In this document: piece after piece, positions 1 through 6,554 of the stretch
Layout of the letters: each line of letters starts with the position of its first letter
Position numbering within the stretch: the first letter of the stretch is position 1
From: Bacteroidales bacterium
GTDB lineage: Bacteria > Bacteroidota > Bacteroidia > Bacteroidales > Tenuifilaceae
Assembly (NCBI GenBank): GCA_008933525.1
Contig: WBUV01000186.1
Location: 1 to 6,554, forward strand
Length of the DNA: 6,554 bases
Reading direction: 5' to 3'
The notes under the pieces: model-generated
What the model was told of the DNA's origin: nothing
The model's input: only the letters and a program-made list of their open reading frames with translations
The model's database searches: none
Made by a program: the position numbers and the translations under genes

Positions 1-2
1 CA

Positions 3-1346
3 TCAAAGGTAATGCAGGAACTTAGCGATGAGTTACAGAACAAATACCCTGGTGTTCAACTATATATTAGCCAAGACCTAATGGGGCCACCTGCAGGAAA
101 AGAAATAAACCTTGAAATTAGCGGTCCAGAATTCGACAAACTTCTTGAACTGTCTGATTCAATTGAAACGTACATCAACTCCTATGCAATAGATGGAATT
201 GAAGGACTTAAACTCGATTTGGATGTTGGAAAACCTGAACTAATCATTGAAATAGATAGGGACAAAGCACGCCGCCTAGGCTTGAGCACTATGCAGATTG
301 CCTCAACCATAAGAACTTCGCTATATGGGAAAGAAGTATCTAAGTTCAAAGAAGGCGAGGATGATTACCCTATCCAACTTAGATTTGCTAATCACTATCG
401 TTACGATTTGCCAACTTTACTTAACCAAAAAATCGGGTTTATGGAAGAAGGGCAAATGATACAAATCCCCGTTTCGTCCATCGCAAACTTTAAGTACTCT
501 AGCACATACGGATCAGTAAAACGTAAGGACAGAGATAGAGTTGTTACTTTGTATTCTAACGTTATTAAAGGATACAACGCTACAAAGATTAACGAGCAGT
601 TAAAGCAAATTATGGCAAATTACAAAATACCCGAAGGGTATAAGTATAGCTTTACTGGCGAGCAGGAGGAGCAACAAGAATCAATGGCATTCTTAGGACG
701 GGCAATGCTTATTGCACTTGCACTAATACTATTAATCCTTGTTACCCAATTCAACTCACTCGTACGCCCACTTGTAATTATGACCAGCGTTATATTCAGT
801 ACAATTGGTGTATTCGGTGGACTTGCTACATTTAAAATGGACTTTGTGGTGGTTATGACAGGCATTGGGCTTGTATCGCTAGCGGGTATTGTGGTTAACA
901 ACGCAATTGTGCTTATCGACTACATCGGCTTACTTAAAGACCGCAGAAGAGTAGAGTTAGGGTTGCCCGAAGATGCATTCCTTTCCGTTAAGGATGCCAC
1001 CGAATGTGTAATTGAGGCCGGTAGAACAAGGTTGCGCCCCGTACTATTAACTGCTATAACTACAATACTAGGATTGGTTCCAATGGCTATTGGAATGAAC
1101 ATAGACTTTGCTGGAGCATTAAGCAGTTTCAACCCTGATTTATACTTCGGAGGTGACAATGTGGTGTTCTGGGGTCCAATATCGTGGACAATCATTTTCG
1201 GTTTAACATTCTCAACTTTCCTTACTCTGATTATTGTTCCTGTAATGTACCGTTTAACCGTAAATCTACAGAAAAAGTTTATGGTTTGGACTGGTCAAAA
1301 AGATAGGCTACACGATGAGGTTGGCGAGGATAGAATTAAAGTTTAA
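3..1346 (+). CDS. RND-family efflux permease, C-terminal part (5' end outside window)
   Basis: This is the inner-membrane pump subunit of a tripartite resistance-nodulation-division exporter, a proton-driven antiporter normally working with a periplasmic adaptor and an outer-membrane channel. The frame is open to the left edge, so the Met at base 12 is internal. Counting from that Met, about 215 residues of the second periplasmic loop (PC/DC subdomains, including the family-like GPPAGKEINLEISGPEFDKL) come first. Five membrane segments follow at about 228-246, 254-272, 277-305, 343-362 and 388-413, matching TM8-TM12 of AcrB. The TM10 motif is GIVVNNAIVLID (292-303). Asn occupies the position where AcrB has its proton-relay Lys, a variant common in other RND branches. 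A short periplasmic insert with FGGDNVVFWGP (379-389) lies between TM11 and TM12. The usual length of about 1,050 residues implies that roughly 600 are missing upstream. The substrate cannot be read from this fragment. Family confidence is high. Confidence 0.93.
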   Translation, partial: SKVMQELSDELQNKYPGVQLYISQDLMGPPAGKEINLEISGPEFDKLLELSDSIETYINSYAIDGIEGLKLDLDVGKPELIIEIDRDKARRLGLSTMQIASTIRTSLYGKEVSKFKEGEDDYPIQLRFANHYRYDLPTLLNQKIGFMEEGQMIQIPVSSIANFKYSSTYGSVKRKDRDRVVTLYSNVIKGYNATKINEQLKQIMANYKIPEGYKYSFTGEQEEQQESMAFLGRAMLIALALILLILVTQFNSLVRPLVIMTSVIFSTIGVFGGLATFKMDFVVVMTGIGLVSLAGIVVNNAIVLIDYIGLLKDRRRVELGLPEDAFLSVKDATECVIEAGRTRLRPVLLTAITTILGLVPMAIGMNIDFAGALSSFNPDLYFGGDNVVFWGPISWTIIFGLTFSTFLTLIIVPVMYRLTVNLQKKFMVWTGQKDRLHDEVGEDRIKV

Positions 1347-1363
1347 TTTGACAAGTATTTTTG

Positions 1364-1393
1364 GAGAAGGGGCTTTAATGCCCCTTCTCTTTT
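1364..1393 (+). terminator. Rho-independent terminator after RND permease gene
   Basis: A 10-bp perfect stem pairs 1364-1373 (GAGAAGGGGC) with 1380-1389 (GCCCCTTCTC) around a six-base loop TTTAAT. It is followed by four T. It starts 17 bases after the permease stop codon, so it should end that transcript. Confidence 0.85.
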
Positions 1394-1403
1394 AAGACAG
1401 TTA

Positions 1404-1438
1404 CCCCCTCAAGGGTTTGAAACCCTTGAGGGGTTTTT
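1404..1438 (+). terminator. Second, highly symmetric hairpin with T tract (terminator or dispersed palindrome)
   Basis: The arms at 1405-1418 (CCCCTCAAGGGTTT) and 1420-1433 (AAACCCTTGAGGGG) are exact reverse complements around a single base, followed by TTTTT (1434-1438). In practice the innermost A/T pairs would open as the loop, leaving at least an 11-bp stem. It lies 14 bases after the first terminator and works on paper as a back-up. Its near-perfect symmetry also fits a dispersed intergenic palindrome that has been recruited as a terminator. No gene lies between the two hairpins. Confidence 0.75.
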
Positions 1439-1523
1439 CGAACCAACCAAAAAAATCATTTAAACCAAACACAACAGCACAAGTCAATAATTTCGATTCT
1501 GACACCTAATGTCTTAAATCAAA

Positions 1524-1553
1524 TTGTTCAATCGAAAATATCGTGTAAATTTG
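1524..1553 (+). promoter_or_regulatory. Bacteroidota-type promoter for lysS
   Basis: TAAATTTG at 1546-1553 is an exact match to the Bacteroidota -7 element TAnnTTTG. TTG at 1524-1526 (context ATTG) stands 19 bases upstream, the distance expected for the -33 element. Transcription would begin near 1558-1562, giving a leader of about 20 bases before the ATG at 1581. That is too short for a riboswitch or T-box. The ATG is preceded by ACTAATTAATACAA, with no Shine-Dalgarno, as is usual in this phylum. Confidence 0.7.
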
Positions 1554-1559
1554 CACGAT
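1540..1559. promoter_or_regulatory. 20-bp imperfect palindrome covering the lysS -7 element (operator candidate)
   Basis: ATCGTG (1540-1545) and CACGAT (1554-1559) are exact inverted arms. The centre, TAAATTTG, is itself symmetric (AAATTT) except for one T/G position pair, so 18 of 20 bases obey the dyad. The -7 element fills the centre, so a dimeric protein bound here would block RNA polymerase. Part of the central symmetry comes from the promoter consensus, so the informative part is the six-base arms. No regulator gene is visible nearby. Confidence 0.4.
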
Positions 1560-1580
1560 TTCATAAACTAATTAATACAA

Positions 1581-3308
1581 ATGGCAATACTAGAAGAACT
1601 TAGCGAACAGGAGATTATCCGTCGTCAGTCGTTGGATGAGTTGCGCAACTTAGGGATTGACCCCTACCCTGCTGCAATGTATCCGGTAACGCACACCACC
1701 GAGGATATTATCTCCAATTTTGAGAGTATGAGTTCCCTGCAAACCAATGTTTGCGTGGCCGGCCGTATTATGGCTCGCCGTATCATGGGAAGCGCCTCAT
1801 TCTTTGAATTACAGGACGAAAAAGGTAAAATCCAAGTTTACGTCAAACGCGATGATATATGCCCTGGCGAGGATAAAACGCTTTACAACACAGTATTTAA
1901 ACGTCTTTTGGACATTGGCGACATTGTAGGTGTTAAAGGATTCGTGTTCCGCACCCAAATGGGCGAAGAGTCGGTTCATGCACAGGAGCTTACTCTGCTT
2001 TCGAAATCAATCAAACCACTTCCTATTGTTAAGGAGAAGGATGGTCAGGTTTTCGATGCGGTTACCGATGCCGAGCTACGCTACCGTCAACGCTACGTTG
2101 ATTTGGTTGTAAACCCACACGTTCGCGAGGTGTTTATTAAGCGCTCAAAGATTATCAACACAATGCGCGATTTCTTCAACTCAAAGGGCTACCTTGAGGT
2201 TGAAACCCCAATACTACAGCCAATTCCTGGAGGTGCAACTGCACGTCCGTTTATGACTCACCACAACGCGTTAGATATTCCATTGTACCTTCGAATTGCC
2301 AATGAGCTATACCTAAAACGCCTTATTGTAGGAGGTTTTAATGGTGTTTATGAGTTTGCAAAGGATTTCCGCAACGAGGGAATGGACCGTACCCACAACC
2401 CAGAGTTCACTGTAATGGAAATTTACGTGGCCTACAAGGATTACTTCTGGATGATGGAGTTCACCGAGGAGATGCTTGAGCGTGTTGCGCTTGCACTGCA
2501 TGGCACAACCAAGGTTACCATTGGCGACAAGGAGGTTGACTTTAAGCGCCCATTCCGTCGCTTAACCATGACCGATGCAATTAAGGAGCATACAGGAGTT
2601 GATATCACCGGAAAAACCGAGGATGAACTACGTAAAATCTGCAAGGATTTAGGCGTTGATGCCGACGAAACAATGGGTAAAGGCAAGCTGATTGATGCAA
2701 TTTTTGGAGAGAAGTGCGAGCACCATATGATTCAGCCCACATTCATTATGGATTACCCAATTGAGATGTCGCCGCTATGTAAGCGCCACCGCAGTAACCC
2801 TGAACTAACCGAGCGATTTGAGTTGATGGTTAACGGTAAGGAGCTCTGCAACGCATACAGCGAGCTAAACGACCCAATTGACCAGATGGACCGCTTTCAA
2901 GATCAACTTCGCCTAAGCGAAAAGGGCGACGACGAGGCCATGTTCATTGACCTTGACTTTGTGCGCTCGTTGGAATACGGTATGCCAACCTGCTCTGGTA
3001 TGGGAATTGGAATTGACCGACTAACAATGTTTATGACCAACCAGCCATCCATACAGGATGTGCTATTCTTCCCACAAATGCGCCCCGAGAAGAAAGCGCA
3101 GAAAGATACAGCTGAAGCATACACCAGCAAGGGTATCCCCGCCGATTGGGTTCCAGTGTTACAAAAGATGGGATTCAACACAATGGCCTCGTTGGTAAAT
3201 GTTGCCCCCGGCAAACTCTTCAACGACATTTGCGGGTACAACAAAAAGAACAAGCTTGGCTTAGCAAATCCAAGCATGGACGATGTAAAACGTTGGGTAG
3301 AACAGTAA
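1581..3308 (+). CDS. lysS: Lysyl-tRNA synthetase, class II (LysRS)
   Basis: Cytoplasmic class IIb aminoacyl-tRNA synthetase that joins L-lysine to tRNA-Lys using ATP. An N-terminal OB-fold anticodon-binding domain spans about 57-143 ([19 protein letters not shown]). The catalytic core follows, with motif 1 at about 184-213 (ending near VETPILQP), motif 2 at 263-277 ([15 protein letters not shown], with Arg264) and motif 3 at 473-484 ([12 protein letters not shown], with Arg480). By analogy with the E. coli enzyme, Glu242, Glu280, Tyr282, Asn424, Tyr426 and Glu428 should line the lysine pocket. The usual class IIb insertion lies between motifs 2 and 3 (about 333-385). At 575 residues it is some 70 longer than the E. 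coli enzyme. The excess is a C-terminal extension from about 517, which I recall as normal in Bacteroidota. The start is supported by the typical [24 protein letters not shown] opening and by the promoter just upstream. It is a single-gene unit between terminators. Confidence 0.98.
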   Translation: MAILEELSEQEIIRRQSLDELRNLGIDPYPAAMYPVTHTTEDIISNFESMSSLQTNVCVAGRIMARRIMGSASFFELQDEKGKIQVYVKRDDICPGEDKTLYNTVFKRLLDIGDIVGVKGFVFRTQMGEESVHAQELTLLSKSIKPLPIVKEKDGQVFDAVTDAELRYRQRYVDLVVNPHVREVFIKRSKIINTMRDFFNSKGYLEVETPILQPIPGGATARPFMTHHNALDIPLYLRIANELYLKRLIVGGFNGVYEFAKDFRNEGMDRTHNPEFTVMEIYVAYKDYFWMMEFTEEMLERVALALHGTTKVTIGDKEVDFKRPFRRLTMTDAIKEHTGVDITGKTEDELRKICKDLGVDADETMGKGKLIDAIFGEKCEHHMIQPTFIMDYPIEMSPLCKRHRSNPELTERFELMVNGKELCNAYSELNDPIDQMDRFQDQLRLSEKGDDEAMFIDLDFVRSLEYGMPTCSGMGIGIDRLTMFMTNQPSIQDVLFFPQMRPEKKAQKDTAEAYTSKGIPADWVPVLQKMGFNTMASLVNVAPGKLFNDICGYNKKNKLGLANPSMDDVKRWVEQ

Positions 3309-3332
3309 AATAATTGATTACCAGAAATAGTT

Positions 3333-3359
3333 AAAGCCAGTCGAACGACTGGCTTTTTT
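3333..3359 (+). terminator. Rho-independent terminator after lysS, between convergent genes
   Basis: AAAGCCAGTC (3333-3342) pairs perfectly with GACTGGCTTT (3347-3356) around the loop GAAC, and six T lie at 3354-3359. It sits 25 bases after the lysS stop and 24 bases before the end of the opposing kinase gene. Read from the other strand the same stem is followed by TTTAACT, so it may also stop the kinase transcript, though less strongly. Confidence 0.88.
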
Positions 3360-3379
3360 AGTTTAAGCGACTAACTATT

Positions 3380-5671
3380 TCATGCTATCACTGGCAACTT
3401 AATTACAACGGTTGTTCCGTGCCCAATTTTTGAGTCGAACTCAATTGAACCGGACATCTCCTTAATAATATCGTAAACAATAGTTAAACCAAGTCCTGTT
3501 CCTTTACCAGGGTCTTTGGTTGTATAGAATGGGTCAAAAATCTGCCCTAAAGAGTCCGAGCTAATTCCACATCCAGAATCGGCTATTCTTATTTCAACAA
3601 AACCATTACCAACTTTTGTCGCGATTTTAATAGAGCCTTCGTCATCAATCGCCTGAATTGAATTGGATAGAATATTGAATATTGCTTGATGCAATTTACC
3701 CTCGTTTCCAAGAACAAAAACATTCTCATTTACATAACTCTTTTCAACTTCAATCCTATTCATCAACTGAATATTCAGCACCGACAAACAATCGTCGATG
3801 ACCGTATGAACATCGCATTGCTCATCAATATTACTGGTTTGCCGACTAAATCTATTTAACCCTCTAATTATTTCAGATGCACGCTGAACTCCAGTATTTA
3901 TTGCACTAATAAGAGGGTTTAGATTATCGGCATGCTCGTTAAGATTAGTACGGATATAATCGTCAATAGCATAAACACCTCCTGTAATATAATTCAGTGG
4001 ATTATTGATTTCGTGTGCCACCCCTGAAGCCATAACACCTAACGAGGCCATTTTCTCGGTTTGCACCAAATGCTTCTGGGCTTTGCGCAACTCTTCCAGA
4101 GTGCGTTCTAGCTCCTCGCGCTGAGTATGCAATTCCTCATTTATCGACAAAAGTTCCTCATTGGCAGTTGCAAGCTCCTCAGTCCGTTCCTTCACAAGCA
4201 TTTCTAGGTGATTCCGGTACTGCTCTAGTTCCAACTCTATTTTCTTCTTTTCTGTAACATTGATGGTTGAAGTTAATACTGCCAGTTGATTTTGAAGTTG
4301 TACTACACGACCCGAATAGTAAAGGAATACTTCCTCTTGCGATCTATTAAGGATTTTCATCTCAAGATTTTCGATGACTCCAGTGGTTGAAAGTTTTGTT
4401 CTAATTTCCTCCCTGAGCGCAGGATCAACATGAAGGTTAACTTCCTCTTGCGATTTACCTAACACATCTTGCGCGACATATCCTGTATCGTTGGTAAACG
4501 ATCTATTAACTGTTATATAACGCCCATCAACATCCGTAATTGCAACAGAATTAGGCATAAACTCTATAGCTGTTCTAAATAACTCCTCGCTCTCTTTCAG
4601 AGCATTTTCATAGTTTTTTCTGTGTGTTATATCTATTACAGTTCCTCTTAAACCAATAATTTTATTATCATCTAATATTGCGCTTGTGTAAATCTGTACA
4701 GGAAGTGTTGAGCCATCTTTACGAATTGCAGTGTAATCCATTCCTCTCGTGGGCTCACCACTCATAACAGACATAAAACCATAATAAGCTTTTTCATGTT
4801 CTTCAGAGGCAATAGTGTTAAAAACACTTATTCCCCTTTCAAAATCATCAATAGTGTAGCCAAAAAGTTCATAGCCAGTTTTATTCACATAGGTAAACCT
4901 CCCGTTAACATCCGTTTCAAATACTGTTTGAGGCAATAAATCGGCCAAATCTCTGTACTTCTTCTCACTTTTTGCTAGTGCTATTTCCGCATCTTTTCGC
5001 TCCTTTATATCCTTTTCGGCTCTATCGAGTGCCCTTTTATTAATTCTGAAAATATTGTAACCAACGATTCCAGAAAATATCAACGAAACAACAATATCTA
5101 AAAGAAAACTTCGAACTGAAGCATCCCCTATATTCAACTTTGTTTTAAAAAAAACAATAAACCCAATAACTAAAGCAATATTAATCAGGGAGTAAACAAA
5201 AATACTAACGCTCTTTTTCCCCGTTAATAGTGGAGCCATAGATAATGCTGCAAAAACATAGAAGAGGGTATCGAGCCTGCCAAGAGCATCACTTTTATCG
5301 AAAAAAACAACCAACCAAATAGTCAACAATGCTGATATTAGCATTAAGTGTGCAGAAAAACTATAGTAGCCTTTTGTCAGTAAAATGAGGCAACCCAGAA
5401 AAACGAAAAAAACAACAATTTGAGGGATGAGAACAGGAAAATAAGGCCCTCCATAAACAGGATTCTTTACTTGAATATAAATTGTAAGGAATACCAACGA
5501 AATCATTGTGAGAACAAGAATAATAGACAGGTAGAAGATAAATTTTGCCTTCTCCTGTATTACATAATCCGAATTGTTGTACCGCTTAAGAGCTCTAGGA
5601 AGTCCATACTCATTTTTGCTGAGCAAAAAAATACGGAGAACTCTACTCGCAATTTTCCGAATTGATTCCAT
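3380..5671 (-). CDS. Membrane-bound PAS-domain sensor histidine kinase (orphan)
   Basis: Two-component sensor kinase of 763 residues that should autophosphorylate and pass phosphate to a response regulator. About six hydrophobic segments (roughly 43-66, 78-99, 104-124, 135-150, 155-175 and 188-209) form an N-terminal membrane module with short loops; I do not recognise its family. Two PAS domains follow at about 237-355 and 363-475, then a Glu-rich coiled coil at about 474-540. The dimerisation domain carries the phospho-acceptor His553 in GVAHEINNPLNYI. The ATPase domain shows an N box (NILSNS, Asn670), G1 (DSGCGI, Asp698), F box (IFDPFYTTK, 711-719) and G2 (GKGTGLGLTI, 722-731), so it looks catalytically complete. 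There is no receiver domain and no response regulator in the window, so its partner is unknown. The start Met at 5671 precedes a short basic cytosolic stretch. The DNA is visibly more A/T-rich than lysS. Confidence 0.95.
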   Translation of the reverse strand: MESIRKIASRVLRIFLLSKNEYGLPRALKRYNNSDYVIQEKAKFIFYLSIILVLTMISLVFLTIYIQVKNPVYGGPYFPVLIPQIVVFFVFLGCLILLTKGYYSFSAHLMLISALLTIWLVVFFDKSDALGRLDTLFYVFAALSMAPLLTGKKSVSIFVYSLINIALVIGFIVFFKTKLNIGDASVRSFLLDIVVSLIFSGIVGYNIFRINKRALDRAEKDIKERKDAEIALAKSEKKYRDLADLLPQTVFETDVNGRFTYVNKTGYELFGYTIDDFERGISVFNTIASEEHEKAYYGFMSVMSGEPTRGMDYTAIRKDGSTLPVQIYTSAILDDNKIIGLRGTVIDITHRKNYENALKESEELFRTAIEFMPNSVAITDVDGRYITVNRSFTNDTGYVAQDVLGKSQEEVNLHVDPALREEIRTKLSTTGVIENLEMKILNRSQEEVFLYYSGRVVQLQNQLAVLTSTINVTEKKKIELELEQYRNHLEMLVKERTEELATANEELLSINEELHTQREELERTLEELRKAQKHLVQTEKMASLGVMASGVAHEINNPLNYITGGVYAIDDYIRTNLNEHADNLNPLISAINTGVQRASEIIRGLNRFSRQTSNIDEQCDVHTVIDDCLSVLNIQLMNRIEVEKSYVNENVFVLGNEGKLHQAIFNILSNSIQAIDDEGSIKIATKVGNGFVEIRIADSGCGISSDSLGQIFDPFYTTKDPGKGTGLGLTIVYDIIKEMSGSIEFDSKIGHGTTVVIKLPVIA

Positions 5672-5738
5672 CGCGTTTAATTAAGCATTTAGCAAATCAA
5701 ATAAATTTACTTAACAAGTTGAGGAAAAATTGATTAAA

Positions 5739-5756
5739 AGTCAATACGCATTGACT
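5739..5756. promoter_or_regulatory. Inverted repeat upstream of the histidine kinase gene
   Basis: AGTCAAT (5739-5745) and ATTGACT (5750-5756) are exact inverted arms around ACGC, centred about 76 bases upstream of the kinase start codon and downstream of the preceding gene's terminator. A further ATTGA at 5729-5733 could pair with the same TCAAT (5741-5745), giving an alternative, weaker hairpin. No T tract follows in either direction, so it is not a terminator. An operator is possible. The kinase promoter is not clear: the best -7 match on the minus strand is TTTATTTG (plus 5698-5705), with one mismatch and a poor -33 element. Confidence 0.35.
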
Positions 5757-5775
5757 AAACTAAATAAAAATTTAC

Positions 5776-5800
5776 AAAAAAAACCCGCATACCATGCGGG
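5776..5800 (-). terminator. Rho-independent terminator of the DUF5362-like gene
   Basis: On the minus strand CCCGCAT pairs with ATGCGGG (plus 5784-5790 and 5794-5800) around a three-base loop and is followed by eight T (plus 5776-5783). It begins 25 bases after the stop codon of the 5826-6263 gene. That separates this gene from the kinase and implies that the kinase has its own promoter between 5672 and 5775. Confidence 0.9.
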
Positions 5801-5825
5801 CAATATATTATCTGGGAATAACTTG

Positions 5826-6263
5826 TTAAAACAACGAAGACATTGTTCCAGCAACTCCAGCAAAAATGAACATAAGAAGGTAAAAACTCAATCCAATAAT
5901 GGCAAGTATCCCCATATATTGGTAATGCTTTTTCAAGTACATCAAAGCATTTGTCAACTGAGAATTATCTTTAGTTGATAAAGCAATTTTTGACAACTCC
6001 GAAAACTTGAACAAATAGTATATTGGAAAGAAATAAATTACGATGAATATCGACATCATTATAAAAAAAGCGATTCCAAAGCCAAACCCTTTTGAACTTA
6101 AAGTAAGCATAACCAATGCGGCAATCATCATTAAACCAATGCAAATAAAACCAAGAACGGATAAAAACATTGTCCACTTTCTGGTTTCGAATAAATGCAT
6201 AAGACCTTCTCTCTCAATCTCAATAGACTCTTTAGCAATTTCAGTGTTAGTTTGATTTTCCAT
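5826..6263 (-). CDS. Small multi-pass membrane protein, DUF5362-like
   Basis: A 145-residue protein of unknown function. The N-terminal 25 or so residues are charged and probably cytosolic (rich in Glu). A KW pair then leads into membrane segments at about 31-55, 60-84 and 115-140. The loop between the second and third segments (about 85-114, FSELSKIALSTKDNSQLTNALMYLKKHY) is amphipathic. The pattern of a KW before TM1, FFPIYYLFKFS at the end of TM2, then a helix with ALMYLKKHYQYMG before the last TM matches what I remember of the Bacteroidota family DUF5362; the function of that family is not known to me. No signal peptide or catalytic motif is seen. The start at 6263 is preceded by TTTTTTACAA without a Shine-Dalgarno site; Met22 is a less likely alternative because it would remove the charged leader. 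Monocistronic, ended by the hairpin at 5776-5800. Confidence 0.8.
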   Translation of the reverse strand: MENQTNTEIAKESIEIEREGLMHLFETRKWTMFLSVLGFICIGLMMIAALVMLTLSSKGFGFGIAFFIMMSIFIVIYFFPIYYLFKFSELSKIALSTKDNSQLTNALMYLKKHYQYMGILAIIGLSFYLLMFIFAGVAGTMSSLF

Positions 6264-6554
6264 TTGTAAAAAATTAAGTTAGATTATTATGGTTTGTTTA
6301 ATCACAGTAAAACTAATAAAAACATATATTATTTCAATATGATTATCCATTATTATACCTTAAAGAAAGTTTTGGACAGACTCTTTCAGGTCTGGCGACT
6401 CTGTAAGGTCTTTAAAGGCTGTCGAATACCTGACAGAGTTCAAAGAACCTGTCAGAGTATGGTGGCTGAAACAACAACTATTGGTATGTTTACGGATTGT
6501 CAAATATTTCAATACCAAAAAAACAAGAGGTTATCATACAACTTAATCATAATG
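6264..6554. other. Intergenic region upstream of the DUF5362-like gene; no gene recognised
   Basis: This 291-base stretch contains the repeat cluster at 6380-6458 and otherwise A/T-rich sequence. The part next to the 6263 start codon must hold that gene's promoter, but no exact TAnnTTTG element occurs on the minus strand between 6264 and 6340. TATGTTTT and TAGTTTTA there each miss only the last base. The terminal ATG at 6552-6554 could be the start of a gene outside the window, but nothing supports that. Confidence 0.5.
6380..6458. repeat. Cluster of four copies of a 12-bp unit, two in each orientation (REP-like)
   Basis: Four near copies of ACTCTGTCAGGT are present: 6380-6391 (ACTCTTTCAGGT), 6398-6409 (ACTCTGTAAGGT), and, inverted, 6428-6439 (ACCTGACAGAGT) and 6447-6458 (ACCTGTCAGAGT). 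Copies within each pair are 18-19 bases apart. The second and third copies can pair over 11 of 12 positions around an 18-base loop. The third and fourth can form a tight hairpin at 6430-6455 (7 bp, a bulged A, 4 bp, loop AAA). A smaller hairpin, CAGAC/GTCTG, lies at 6377-6394. The layout resembles REP/REPIN-type intergenic elements. No transposase gene is in the window. Confidence 0.6.

Noticed and set aside
620..1195. Two minus-strand open frames inside the RND permease gene
   Set aside because: They lie opposite conserved transmembrane coding sequence and encode no recognisable protein.
1441..1580. Possible riboswitch or T-box leader before lysS
   Set aside because: The promoter match places the transcription start about 20 bases before the ATG, leaving no room. 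No T-box or lysine-riboswitch structure is visible.
2903..3277. Long minus-strand open frame (124 codons) inside lysS
   Set aside because: It lies wholly opposite conserved LysRS coding sequence (including motif 3) and its translation shows no recognisable domain, so it is a shadow frame.
5711..5829. 10-bp exact inverted repeat TTAACAAGTT (5711-5720) / AACTTGTTAA (5820-5829) around the DUF gene terminator
   Set aside because: It is A/T-rich, has no extension beyond 10 bp, and one arm overlaps a stop codon. Chance occurrence in such sequence is plausible and no insertion lies between the arms.
6264..6340. Promoter for the DUF5362-like gene
   Set aside because: Only one-mismatch -7 elements (TATGTTTT, TAGTTTTA on the minus strand) occur and no convincing -33 partner was found, so no site is called.
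6380..6458. Possible CRISPR array
   Set aside because: The units are only 12 bp, half are inverted, the spacing is 6-7 bases within each pair, and no cas gene is present.
6540..6554. ATG at 6552-6554 as the start of a further plus-strand gene
   Set aside because: Only the start codon itself lies in the window, so no coding evidence is available.

Overview
The window looks like ordinary chromosomal DNA of a member of the Bacteroidota, probably Bacteroidales or a close relative. Three things suggest this. The best promoter (before lysS) fits the Bacteroidota -33/-7 pattern (TTG, 19 bases, TAnnTTTG). The gene starts are preceded by A/T-rich sequence without a clear Shine-Dalgarno site. The proteins (a 575-residue LysRS with a C-terminal extension, an RND permease of the GIVVNNAIVLID type, and a DUF5362-like membrane protein) are all forms I associate with that phylum. 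The assignment rests on motif recognition, not on a database search.

Layout. Bases 3-1346 (+) are the 3' end of a large RND-type efflux permease gene whose first part lies outside the window. It is followed by two stacked hairpins with T tracts (1364-1393 and 1404-1438). A 30-base promoter (1524-1553) then drives lysS (1581-3308, +), which encodes class II lysyl-tRNA synthetase. The -7 element of that promoter lies inside a 20-bp imperfect palindrome. A hairpin terminator (3333-3359) separates lysS from a convergent gene, 3380-5671 (-), which encodes a 763-residue membrane-anchored hybrid-less sensor histidine kinase (about six membrane segments, two PAS domains, a long coiled coil, HisKA and HATPase). 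Upstream of the kinase are an 18-bp dyad (5739-5756) and the terminator (5776-5800, -) of the next gene. That gene, 5826-6263 (-), encodes a 145-residue membrane protein resembling DUF5362. The remaining 291 bases (6264-6554) hold no convincing gene, but contain a compact cluster of four copies of a 12-bp unit, two in each orientation (6380-6458).

The genes appear to be independent transcription units, each ended by its own hairpin, and not one pathway. The RND fragment is an export pump, lysS is housekeeping translation, and the kinase is an orphan signalling protein with no response regulator in view. I did not find a convincing new multi-gene system. The items most worth a second look are non-coding: the 6380-6458 repeat cluster, the palindrome over the lysS promoter, and the dyad before the kinase gene.
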